NCBI GenBank assembly: GCA_009792885.1
Contig: WMCF01000012.1
Span: forward strand, 14,139,539 to 14,203,538
Reading direction: 5' to 3'
Length of the DNA stretch: 64,000 nucleotides
Source of the DNA: Eremophila alpestris peregrina
Lineage: Eukaryota; Chordata; Aves; Passeriformes; Alaudidae
Under the pieces are notes generated by a model that searched no databases, had not been told where the DNA came from, and saw only the letters and a program-made list of their open reading frames with translations. Of this stretch, positions 37,641 to 48,971 are shown one piece after another. The first letter of the stretch is position 1; every line of letters starts with the position of its first letter. Both the position numbers and the translations under genes were made by a program.

Positions 37641-40600
37641 TCTTGCTTAAAAAACTCATCAGAACCAAATACACAAATGCAACATTCATCAAGCTTGCAG
37701 TATTTAAGTGCTCACCAGGAGACAGATGATGAACAGTAGCAATGGAAAACTCTTAAACTTGTTCCAACACCCTGAGAAAAGTGATTTCTCCACTGCTTTC
37801 TAGGTGAGACTAGGAAAAGAAATGGCAGAAAGGTCACGGAAACAAATGGGGGATTTCCTACAGCTGTGGGAAAATCACAGATTCAGATCTATAGTAGCAA
37901 AGTTAGTTATAAGGAGAGTGTCTCAGATTCTTTATTTCCTGACCTTCTCTCTTTTCCCATCCTCTTCTGCCTAACTCCCATTGTTCCCTACTCATTCTCT
38001 TTAAGAAAGTCTCAAGTCCTGACCACTAAACACAAAATCCTCCTGACTGCTCTCCTTTGCTTTATTAATGCTAATACTTAGGCACAACCTGCTGCCTGCT
38101 CTGACAAAAAGCACTGACATGGGTCATAGCAGATCATCTTGCTGTTACCATGATCCCTGCTCCCTTTCCAAATAATAAATATTTCTGTCATACATACATA
38201 CTAACTTAACCCCAAATCTGTTCTGGGCACACATATTTCATCCCTCTTTAAACTTTGAAAGCTTCATCAGTCACTCTTGAAACACCTGCTTTTGCCATGA
38301 AACATTGTCTGTGTTCAGATTCTTCAGTTTCTTGAATTTGGACTAACACACAGAAGACAATTTTCAATTTACAGTCCTACTTTAATTTTGTAAATATTTT
38401 TGCTCTGCTTCACAACTTGCAGATTTATTACAGCCATGTCATACACTGTTGTGTCACTATGGGGCCTCATTTCCAGTATACTAAAAATTACTCTGGCCTT
38501 CAAAACCACCTCTCTGCAAAGGCTAAGGACTTCCTCATAAATAAATATATTCCTATGTAATACTGAGTTATTAAAAGACATTCTGATGTTAAATTACAAT
38601 AGAGAAACTGTATTAAAATGAACTGAAAAAACAGTATCACACTGCTTACATTTCAAAGGACTGTCACTTTTTATAGCAAGGCTTCATTGAGCTTATAGCT
38701 GTGCCATTCCACTCAATGGGATTCAACCATGCTAATTCTCTGGGAACACATGTATTATCACCTAACAGATGGTTGTGAAATGTGGCTTTCCAAAGGAATT
38801 ATCACTTCCCTTTCTTCTTTGCTGTAGACAGAGTCTGAGGGGAAAAAAAAATCAAAAGTTGCAGATTCCCATTGGAGAAGATGAGTCCTTGACTCCCAGT
38901 ATTAACAGCAGATGCTTCCAGTAGGGAGTCAAAAGAACCTCTCTACCCTACTTAAATTCACTTTTTTACCAGAATTGAGTATATGTATTTCAAAAAGAAA
39001 CTACTCATTTAACAGTTAAAAATATCACCTCTAAGTGCTTCAGAATGTGATTGGCATGAGGTATCTCCTGGGCTGCAGAAAGGGACAGTGCTTTTCATGC
39101 AGCTTACTATGCATAGCTGCAAGCTTCCAACCTAAAGCATGTCCCTGCTGAACACAACTTGTCAGCAGACAGAGCAGCAGAGCAGTGTCCACCTGACAAG
39201 TATTGAAAGTGAACGTATGAACGTTACCTGTTATCACTGACCCACATGGGCAAATTCTAAACTTTTTAGGTTGTCAAAGGCAAGTGATGATTTTGGCATT
39301 CTTCACTATCAATTGATAAGACCAACCAGTGTCAACTACAGCTGAAGTTTTAAGGTTCCAGTCACACACATATATATTACATATATAAGTGTTTCTACTG
39401 TCTAGTAAATAATTTCCTTATATGACTGATAACACTGCTTAAACCATTGTTATTTGTTTACAGAACTTTGAAGAGTTTTATCTCAGAGGAAAAAAACTTA
39501 TGAAACTAAGCACAACCTAATGGAAAACACAAAAGAGGTATTCATAGTTGAAGGGGTCCAGATTTTCTGTTTAACATATTTAATGATGCTGAGCAACAGA
39601 ATCTCAGCAAACCAAGGGTAGAATACACCCTGAAGAATCCTAATACCTTGTCTCAATAGGGGATATTCTAAACTAATTTTGTACTGTGACCTATTGCAAT
39701 TAAATAATAGAAAGAGATGTAAACAATTTTATATTTCACTCTCTGTGGCAAATTTCTGTAGTTTAATATTTTCCATTAGAAATTTAACATTCTTTTAATG
39801 TAGAGTTTTTTCTTGAGCAATGTATCATATTTAACTCTGCAACTATCAATCAATATTCCTTTTAATTGAGGTTAATTTCTTTCAACTTTTCATAAACTTC
39901 CCCTTGGAGCACTGAGGGTTCTTGCACCTGCTGAAGAGCTTAAGTTTATTTCAAAAACCAGAAGCGTCTTCTAATACTACTCACAGACAGGACCATCCCC
40001 AAGTTTTGTAAGACACAGTGAAAAACATGATTTAATTTAAAGCCATGCTCTGAAACTGAACCATCAGAAAAAGAGAGGATGGAAAGAGCATGTTAAAAAA
40101 AGTAGTGTAAGATCTCTTAAAACTATGTTTTAGGAGTATTTATTAGTACCACCTCGGGGCAGAACCACTAAAGTACACATGATGTAAAAGTACAACAATG
40201 TCTTTTCATACATGGACACACAAACATAAATATTTTAAAGAAAAGTCTTACTTGCATCTCCAAAACAGATAAACAAGGGGGAAAATTGGGAAAGGATGCC
40301 CCTCTTGCTCTGATTTTTCCACTATAATTTTAAAAGTTTCCTGGTGTTAGTGCTGCATCAGTCCATCCTGTGTCAAATAAAGATTTTTTTAAAGAGTAAC
40401 TACTTAGTTGATTGCTCTAGTGGTCAATCATTAAGCCATTCCCACTCTTCATGCAAATGTTTTCAGAGGGTCGTGACTACCATTGGCAATATTAAGGAAT
40501 GGAAGGAAACAAAGGTGCTGGAAAAATAAAATGTAAAAAAATTTGGAAAAATGCCAATACAGAGAATTCTTGAATAGTTCTTTAAAAGTTTCCTGCCAGC

Positions 40601-40794
40601 CTAGATAGCTAGATCCCCGGCTTCTCCAAATCAGGCTACAAGGCAGCATATGTAAAGCAGACGTTCTCACTGATGTTCTGATGATTGTTGTAATACAGTA
40701 GTGCCTAAGTCAAGCATCCCAAATCAAAGATGTGAACAGTACAAGTCACTGCATGAACACCAAGCATTATCAAAGACCTCACAACTTGGGACCA

Positions 40795-40950
40795 GATGGA
40801 AATCAAGTGGGGAAAAGGGGAAGGGAAGGGCAAGGAGAGGAAAACGGAGAGTGTGAGGCAGGAGAGAAAGGGTATAAGGAGATGGGAGAGATGAGAGAAA
40901 TTGGGAAAGGCCATGAAGGGGAAGAAAAAGTGGGATGGAAAGAAGCATAA
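40795..40950 (+). repeat. Purine-rich (GGA/GAA) tract
   Basis: About 155 bp of mostly G and A (ggggaaaaggggaaggg and similar) directly before the first CR1 fragment. Open frames on both strands here, such as 40705-40962 and 40732-40950, are low-complexity products of this tract. Confidence 0.8.
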
Positions 40951-40959
40951 TAGTAGAAG

Positions 40960-41860
40960 CATACTGCAGGGGTCAACGCTGTGTCTTATTCTGTTTAATG
41001 TTTTAATTAATCATCTAGGTCATGAGGCAGAGGGTATCCTCAGCAAGCATACACAAAACTGGAAGGAGCAGCTGATATGTCAGAGGTCTGTGCTGCCAGC
41101 CACCATAAATTCAACAAGCTGGAGTTAAGAGCTGACAGGGACCTCATAAATTGGAAAAGGGGAAAGTATATGCATATGGGGAGGAACAACAACCTGCAAC
41201 AGGTTATGCCAGGGAACAACTAGTTGGGAACAGCTTTGCAGAATATGATCTGTGGCGTCCTGCTGGAAACCAACTTAACCATCAGCCAGAAACTTGACTT
41301 GTGGCAAAGGGTAATGGTGTTCTGCATTAGATAAAGCATTGTCAGCAGACAGGGGGTGATATCTTCCCTCTACTCAGCACTGCTGAATCTGGAGGCCAAG
41401 TCTGAGCTTCCTGATACGAGACAGAAATGCATGGGCCATTAGAACAGACTGTAGCATCTTTGCTATGAGGAAGGGCTGAAAGAAGTGGGAATGTTCAGCC
41501 TAGAGTAGCAAAGGCTCAGGAGGGATCTCAGGAATGCATCTGAATAGCTGATGTGAAGGTACAATTAAGATGGAGCTTGACTCTTTTCACTGGTCCCCAG
41601 TTACAGGACCCGAGGTGATAGGCACACACTAAAACATGAGATGTTACTTCTGAACATCAGGAATCACTCCCTTCCCTACAGGAGTGAGTGAGCACTGGCA
41701 CAGGTTGCCCAGGGAGGCTGTGGTGTTATCTTAAGGGGTGATAATATTCAAAAACCATCTGTATACAGTTCTGGGCAACTGGCTGTAGGGGTGCATTAGA
41801 CCAGACCACTTCAGAGATTCAGCCCTTCCAAACTCAGTCTGTAATTTTATAATTCTGTGA
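40960..41860 (+). mobile_element. CR1 LINE fragment, 5'-truncated
   Basis: CR1 is the main non-LTR retrotransposon of birds. The start resembles the end of the CR1 reverse-transcriptase frame: a decayed frame reads CLILFNVLINHL, near the GxxLFNxxINDL motif, followed by LSKHTQNWKEQL. Typical 3' landmarks follow: GGCTGAAAGAAGTGGGAATG with TTCAGCCTAGAG (41476-41509), GGCACAGGTTGCCCAGGGAG (41698-41717), and an end with ataattctgtga at 41848-41859. Stops and frameshifts show that it is dead. 5' truncation is normal for CR1. Confidence 0.9.
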
Positions 41861-41985
41861 AGAGGAGAGAAGGAAAAGAGAGGAGGAGGAGAAATAAGAA
41901 AGAGAGGAAGGATGGGTGATGGAGGAGGGAGGAATGGAGAGAAAGGAAGACAGGAAATAGAAGGAGTAGAGAGAAGTAGAATGGC
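41855..41985 (+). repeat. Purine-rich tract after the CR1 end
   Basis: About 120 bp of GA-rich sequence (gaagaggagagaaggaaaag and similar) starting at the 3' end of the CR1 copy. It may have grown from the terminal repeat of the element. It gives the pyrimidine-coded open frame 41731-42030 on the minus strand, which is not a gene. Confidence 0.75.
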
Positions 41986-42369
41986 AGTAATGTGAGAAAA
42001 GCTACCTGCATAATCTCCACTAGCTATCACTTCCCACCTTCTCTGTCATTATGAGTTGTCAATTCCACTTAGTAAGCACATCTGGTGAATTTTATACAAG
42101 GATTAAAAGCCCACACAGCTGCCTTTTCTGATATTGTAAAAAACAATCTAAAACAACAGCAATAAACAAATTAAAATATTGTGGTTGCTATCTCAAGTGC
42201 AAAGAGCCTTCTGCCTTCCTGTGACTTGTCTGAAAGCAACAACTGCATGATAAAACACTGGCATTAAATTAACTCTTAAAAAGAGTGCTAGCATGCTGCA
42301 AAGGAAAAGCACACACTTTATGTAATCTGACAGGCTGTCAGCCCATGCTGAAAGGTGCTTGGCCAGCTG

Positions 42370-42840
42370 CCTGGAGCAGACAACATAGGGGACATTGTAG
42401 TGGATGTCCATCTCAGACTGCCTTCAGGAGGATCAAGGGGATGAAAACTTCAACAAATGCCTGGAAGGAGCATCACAGTCACAAGCCCTGGTCCTCAAGC
42501 AAGAGAAATTTCCCAGATAACTGCTGGGGGAACAAAAAAGCATTGTATAAGCAATCCAGGTTTCTGGAGAGCACTGATGAAAACTTTCTGACCCAAGTGA
42601 TAGAGGAACTAACATAGAAAGGTGCTGTGCTGGACCTCATAGTCACAAATAAGGAAAGGCAACATCACTGTGAGATGTGAAGGTTTCAGGCAGCTTTTTC
42701 TGCAGTGTCTGCAGTGACCATGATGTTCACAGGATGATGGTGATGCAAGTGACCCTGCTTGAGCAGGGAGGTTGGGCAAAATGTCTTCCAGAGGTCACTG
42801 CCAACATCAGCCATTCCATGATTTTATAATTCCATCTTGA
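42370..42840 (+). mobile_element. CR1 LINE fragment with internal deletion
   Basis: 42370-42730 resembles the endonuclease-end part of CR1 ORF2: cacagtcacaagccctggtc (42473-42492) and a residual frame CWGNKKALYKQ...DENFLTQVIEELT, then ctggacctcatagtcacaaa. At about 42735 it jumps to the 3' end of CR1 (gcttgagcagggaggttggg, 42758-42777) and closes with attccatgattttataattcc at 42814-42834. The reverse-transcriptase part is missing, so this is an internally deleted copy in the same orientation as its neighbour. Confidence 0.85.
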
Positions 42841-43349
42841 TGCCTCCAAATACCCAGAGATTATTACAGACCCTTTTTATCTATGTACATCTGGTCAGCC
42901 CTCTATATGAATAACATGTCAACTTGAATAACGCAGCTTTGGGACAAGAATCTATTTAAAAACCAAATATTTAAGCTACCTATATCACAGAACAGAGCAT
43001 TTTTCAGTTTACCAGCACCTAAGAGTACCTCAAGATAGTTCTCTCCTCATACTCTCTCAAACGAATACTGGACTAAATACAATGTTAAAGTTTGAGCAAT
43101 CCAAGTACTTGTTTCAGAATTCCCCTGGTTGTTATAGCAGGCATCCATTACTATAGACAGTCAATGTCTGCAGGAAAAAGTGTGTGCATTCTCAACAAAG
43201 AAACCCTGGAAGCTGGTTAACAAACATGGAAGTAAAAGAAACCAGATCTGACTGAGTCTCACTTTACTAAACACAATATGCAATGCTGCCCTCTTAGAGA
43301 CCACCTTCCTCATACAATGAAGGACCAAAGAAACCCATACAGAGGGGGG

Positions 43350-43364
43350 AAAAAAAAAAAAAAA
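43350..43364 (+). repeat. Poly(A) tract
   Basis: Fifteen A after GGGGGG. Confidence 0.85.
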
Positions 43365-43696
43365 GAAGAAAAAGATTCCATGTCCTTCCAACTCATGCTG
43401 CAAATGTGCTAATACCCAAACAGTGATTTTTAAGGCATTTAATTTCCATTGCAATGATTTTACAATATAGATTGGCTAAAGACAGGAGTCTTGGAAATTA
43501 CTTGGTAACTGAGATGATGACAAACACCTGGTTAAACAGAATTCAGTGGAATTGCTACTGCTGGGAAACAAGCTTTGGAGGCATGAGGGGACTACTTCCA
43601 TTTTCACCTGTCATGATTATTCTTCAAAAAATACCAGTCTTCTAGCCCAGAACAGCTGAGAGGGCACAAAACATCTCCCAGATATGTTGGCACATC

Positions 43697-43726
43697 TTTT
43701 TCTTTTTTCTTTTTTTTTTTTTCTTT
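43697..43726 (+). repeat. Interrupted poly(T) tract
   Basis: T runs broken by single C. Confidence 0.85.
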
Positions 43727-44006
43727 CCTGTAGCACTACATAATGAAGAAAATGCAGAGGAGCTCAAACAACATTGTACTGCTACAGAATCATAACTAAC
43801 ATGGTAGAAAATGCCACTCAGCCAGAGAGGATCTAACAGGCAGAGGAGACACCTTTTCTGTATGAATTAGGTAGAGTTTTAGCCTGTGGTCTTTTGGTCT
43901 TTGGAATGACAAGATGCTGTAGCTTGTGCCACTCCTTATCTATGAGATCCTCTGATGAATACTAAATTAGGTAAAATAAGAAGTGAAATCTACTTAGATA
44001 TAAGGG

Positions 44007-44008
<2 letters not shown>

Positions 44009-44038
<30 letters not shown>
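44009..44038 (+). repeat. (AT)n microsatellite
   Basis: Fifteen uninterrupted AT units. Confidence 0.95.
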
Positions 44039-44040
<2 letters not shown>

Positions 44041-44586
44041 AAAAATGGGAAGAAAAATAGGGGAAGAGTATGAGGCTTATTGTTAGTAAAACCACCATAA
44101 CACCGAGCCATTTTTAGGCCTTCCACAAACCAAAACAACAGTAGTACAAGCATTATACTTTGTGCAAATGCAGCTGAATTTCTGCATTCATTATATCCAT
44201 GTAAGAAAATGCAAAATTTAACATGTAATAATACTTAACAAAAAATTTTTAATGTATTCAGCAAATTAAGTTTGCTCTTTGTTGTTCAATGAACTTTTTT
44301 ATGTGCAGAAGGCATTCACAAGCCAAACTTTGTTTTAGGAAGCTATGTTCCATGAACATTAAAAAAATGGGGATGAATTTTTGATGGCCTATAAAACATA
44401 CTCTAACAACCTTGTTTCTCAATAGATTAATAAATGTAATTACAATTTTTTTACCTCAAGATGAAACTAATAATTACTTGCAACCACAAATAGACCATAT
44501 CTCTATTTCTGCCAAAAAAATTAATTTTAAATTTCTTTTATACATCAAAATTTAGCTATGTGTAAACCAATGCATATGCCTGTGAA

Positions 44587-44608
44587 ACAAATAAACAAAC
44601 AAACAAAC
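44587..44608 (+). repeat. (AAAC)n microsatellite
   Basis: Short AAAC-type repeat, five units including one AAAT variant. Confidence 0.85.
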
Positions 44609-45127
44609 TTAAAAGCGATATAATACCCCTCCAAAAGAATAATAATCACACCACTAAAAAGCAAACAAGCAGGACAGTAAAGCTTAGGGGAACGGAATGT
44701 TTTCTGCAGCATCAAATAAAAAGTTAAAACTGCATATCTGTGCTAGGCAAGAAAACTGAAAAGAACCCCTGAAGCATTATCCATCAAGCATAAGTGAATA
44801 ATGAAATAACGAATATGTCTATACCCTTGGTCCTTAATCTTACAGCAAATTATAGTATTCAAATATAGTATTTTACACATGCAGTCTGATAACACTTTCT
44901 ATCTTTCTTGGAGATTTTGTGAACGACATGATATGAAACACAATGTATTTAATGAAAGGTTTCTAAGCTGATTTCCCTACAGGTTATTTTCTCTCTTTTC
45001 TCTGGAACCCATACGAAGGATATACAGCAGGGACCAGGAGGGTATATAAAAATAAACTACCAAGAAGCATCAGAGCCGATACCCCATTCCTACAGGGGCA
45101 AGTGAATTATTAGATCTGTGTCATGAA

Positions 45128-45142
45128 TTTTTTTTTTTTTTT
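45128..45142 (+). repeat. Poly(T) tract
   Basis: Fifteen T. Confidence 0.85.
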
Positions 45143-45869
45143 AATATGCCATTGTTCCCACTTGAGCACATTAAATTTTCCATATCCACTTTTAAACCAA
45201 TATTACCTTTTTTCCCCCCATGGTCATAATGTTCAAAGTATACATTAAGCCAATCCAACACTTTAAGTCACACACCAGTTATATGTAAAGTAGGATAAAC
45301 TATAACCTTTTGATTTTCCTCCCTGTGAACTTATACTTCAGTGCCTAAAGGAAAGAAGCAAAACAAACCATGGTACCTCACGGGGAAAAAAGTTTACTAA
45401 TATTCATTTTATAAATGGTCATGAACAGCATTTTATCTGATTTTATATATTCATGAAAGTATATTACAACTGTATGTATATATATTTTTTGTGTTATAAC
45501 CATTTTAATATATATAAGCCTTTCAAATCAAAGGTAGAAGCATTTTTGGTTTTGAAGATGTGATTGCCAATTATTTTTGCACTAGTGCACATAAACAGGA
45601 AGGACAGATTCTTAGGTATGAGTTATATATTCCTGTACAAAATAATTGTATATTCTATGAAGAGTGATTCTTTTTCTAGAGAAATATACAACAACACAAG
45701 GGAAATCTTGTACCAGCAGCATAACTGAAGTGGCAAGACACAATATTAGAAAAACAGAGCTACTTTCATTACTGTGATGCTGTGTGTCAGAATGTCTCTC
45801 CTTAATGAACCTGTTTGCAATAAGACTCCGGGTGCAAAGAGGCTATTTAGAGAGCCTATTGTGTCTGTA

Positions 45870-46340
45870 GTGAGTCTTTCAAATATCTTCCTACCATTAG
45901 ACATGCCGCATTGACCAATTCTGTCCTGATTGCTGTTCTTTTGAGTATCAAGGGACATTCTTGCCCAGACAGACCGATGGATCAGAAACTGCACTTCATA
46001 AAATGTTTACACTGTACACACATTCACACAGTGATACAAGCAACAGAGTCCCAGATCACACAGCATGTTGAATGTGCCAGTGTCATCTCTAGGCTTATGA
46101 CTTTCCAATATCTACAAAAGGATTTGGGTTAAACTGCTTCTGCTGCTTGCCTGTCATTCTAACAAAAGTCATGTTTTCTTCACCCATTCAGCGTGTAACC
46201 AAGCCCACGGCTCACATGGGAGCATTTCAGGCAAATGTTCCCTGTGTCACAAAGCCTTTTTGCTCAGTTGAGACCACCCCTTAATTGCTGACAGTAGAAA
46301 AGGATCACACGTGTCATGTCATCAGAGAGCAAAAAACTTT
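45870..46340. promoter_or_regulatory. Candidate conserved noncoding block
   Basis: About 450 bp without homopolymer runs or mobile-element similarity, with E-box-like CACGTG (cacacgtgtcatg near 46306-46318), TGACAGTAG and CCTTAATTGCTGAC words. The overlapping open frames on both strands show no domain. Suggested as an enhancer candidate only. Confidence 0.2.
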
Positions 46341-48390
46341 GCTCTGAATAAACAAAACAAAAACAAGTCTTCCTAAAAGATTATGAATTACTACTCTCAG
46401 TGACAGCAGCAAAGAACAAGGGACTTTTCTCAACAGTAATTACAGAAATACTTTGTTACTGTCTACAGCCCTGTAAATTAGTCCCTTTGTAAGAGATTTT
46501 GTGAGGGTAGTTTGATGAAGTCTCAGAGTTCCTATCTATCAAGTCAGTGGTTTACTTATTAGCCACTAATTAATGTGCTTTATTCTCACCTTTCATGAAC
46601 CTCATGTCAAACAGAGTATAAGCAAGAAGCCTTTTTACATTTTAACTTTTTTGTGGTCTTACCCTTTTATTCATCTAAGGAAAATGTCACTGCCACCTCC
46701 AGTTGAAGGCCCCAAACCCCAAGCACAAGTAACAGAAAGTTACAGTATGATATGTGAAAGACCTGGCTATTAGTTTACTAACACAGATCAAAAAATATAG
46801 ACCTTATATTTGATTTAGCACTCATTACATCTGTGTTACCAGCTGAATACAGAAAAAGTGTGTGGGGAAAACTGTGAGGGAGAAGAAAATTCTTTTTAAT
46901 GCCAAATGTGAAGCTAAAGCATAGGTGATACAGAAAGCTCTCCTGTAAGTAATAACTGGGTGACTGTGTGTGCTTTCAGAGAAGTGGTAAGTGCCTAGAA
47001 ATACCAAGGAAGAACCCTAATATTTCTAGGTTTCACTCACAGAACAAAGGAAACTCTTCTTGCCATGGGCAACCTGTATAGACAGATGAGACACAGGAAG
47101 GAGGGGGAAAAGAGCTCTTATCCACCCTGTTTTGTAGCTAGAAAACTGAGACACAAGCATTAAAATGCACATTAACAAAGTGTATGCCTTTGAAAAAATG
47201 AAAAAGCTATGTAAAATCATTATCTGCAAAGTAACACAGAAGTTCCACATATATGACTATTGATAAGTTTATAAAAAATGGTATTGTGTGTAAGATTACT
47301 GAACGATATCAACAGGTAAAGGTAGAATTGTTCTAAAACAACAACACTGCAGTGTAATTAACCTTTCATTTCCTCTGCTAAGTCACTAATCTATAAAAGA
47401 GATTTATGAAATTTAAAAAGAATATTTTGGGCTGAATTCTTTCCTGAAATACATTCAAGTTTCTTTGAAATGTGAATAATATCTGAGAGGAAAATTTGGC
47501 CAAATGAAATATTACATTATAGACATGGGATAAATATTTTCAGAAATAGCAAACAACCCATTGACGAAATTTTCTGCAAGTATTATACATCTTCTGTATT
47601 AAATCTCTCTAGGCTTCCTGTCCGTATTTTCCATGTACAAACTTGTTATTTCAGTGTTGTGCCATTTTTACGTCAAGAATGCATGCCCTTCTCTTAATAC
47701 ACTTTTTTCCATACTGATATATTCACTCACCCGGCAAGCAGGCATATCCCATAGACTGGTTTAGGTCAGATTTATAAATGATAGCACTCAGAGCAATCTT
47801 CTTAACCAGGTTAACACAAAAGACCTAAGCCTCACTTTTACACGGCATTTCAGTTTCTCAGTTTCAGCCACACTTCCACTTTCATCATGACCAACATTCT
47901 CATTAAGATTGCTGATCTCCCTAGGTTGAACCCTTCTAACTCATTTTCTGTAATTTCATCTGGAAGAAAAATATATCTTCCACTCCAGAGGTTAGTCATG
48001 AAGTACTGCTATAGTCCACAACAGGCAAGGGGGCTTTGAGGAGCAGTAGCAAAATGGTTTCTGCAGTAGGTTGCTACTACAGACTAAGTGATGCCTAAGT
48101 CATCCCTCCACTACTTTTAATCATACTTATATAGTAATCACTCAAATTCTACTTGCAATACAATTCTTTTCTGAGAATTTTAGTGACCTGTAAGACTTAC
48201 AGGGAAACACTGAAAAGAGAGAGTGAAATTTGCAAGACTAGACAACTTAAAAGCTGTTTCTTTGCCAAACCAAGTCACTGTTCCAAGTGGTCACTCTTGA
48301 GTTTCCCCAAGATTCCCACCATAATTTTTCTTGGCCTTTAATTAAGCAATTTCAGCTAGGTTCTGTGTGACTTAAAACCTGCTTCAATTT

Positions 48391-48971
48391 TGTCCTGGCC
48401 TAACCTCAGCCATCAACCAAGCCCACACAGCACAACTGGGGAGAAAATCAGAAGGGTAAAAAGTAGAAATCTCACGGTTGGGATAAAGACAGTTTAATGG
48501 GCAGAGCAAAAGCTGAGCACACAAGCCAAACATCACAAGGAATTCACTCAGTGCTTCCCGTGGGCAGGCAGGTGCACAGCCATCTCCAGGAGAGCAGAGC
48601 TCCTTCACAGGTGACAGTGACTTGGGAAGACAAACACCAGCACTGTAAATTCTGCCCTTCCTCCTTCTTCCCCCCACTTCATATACTGAACATGATGCCG
48701 TACATCATACATCACAGATCTGATATGACCCTTTGGTCTGTTTGGGTCACCTGCTCTGTCTCCTCCCAGCATCCCAAATGCTCCCAACTTCCTCCCTAGC
48801 ATGGAGTACAAAAAAGCAGAAAAGGCCTTGCCTGTGTGTAAGCTGTGCTCAGCAACAACAAAATGCCTCAGTGTTATCAACCCTGTGTTCAGCACAAATC
48901 CAGAACACCCCCATACCAGCCATTTTGAAGAATAATAACTCTACCCCAGCCAAATCAAGTAAAACCTTACA
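48391..48971 (-). mobile_element. Solo LTR of an avian endogenous retrovirus
   Basis: On the minus strand the element begins TGTAAGGTTTTACTTGATTT and ends GGCCAGGACA, about 581 bp, with TG...CA ends. The body resembles a common avian ERV LTR as I remember it: GGCTGGGGTAGAGTTA near the start, AGACCAAAGGGTCATATCAG in the middle, a TATA-like AGTATATGA near 48680-48688, a poly(A) signal ATTAAA at 48498-48493, and a U5 ending before GGACA. No gag, pol or env sequence flanks it, so it is a solo LTR left by recombination. Flanks (caattt on the left, tttaaa on the right) show no clear target duplication. The open frames 48384-48677 and 48605-48895 are inside it and are not genes. Exact family is not determined. 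Confidence 0.88.

Noticed and set aside
42285..42617. 110-codon plus-strand open frame
   Set aside because: Its C-terminal half is decayed CR1 ORF2, not a host gene.
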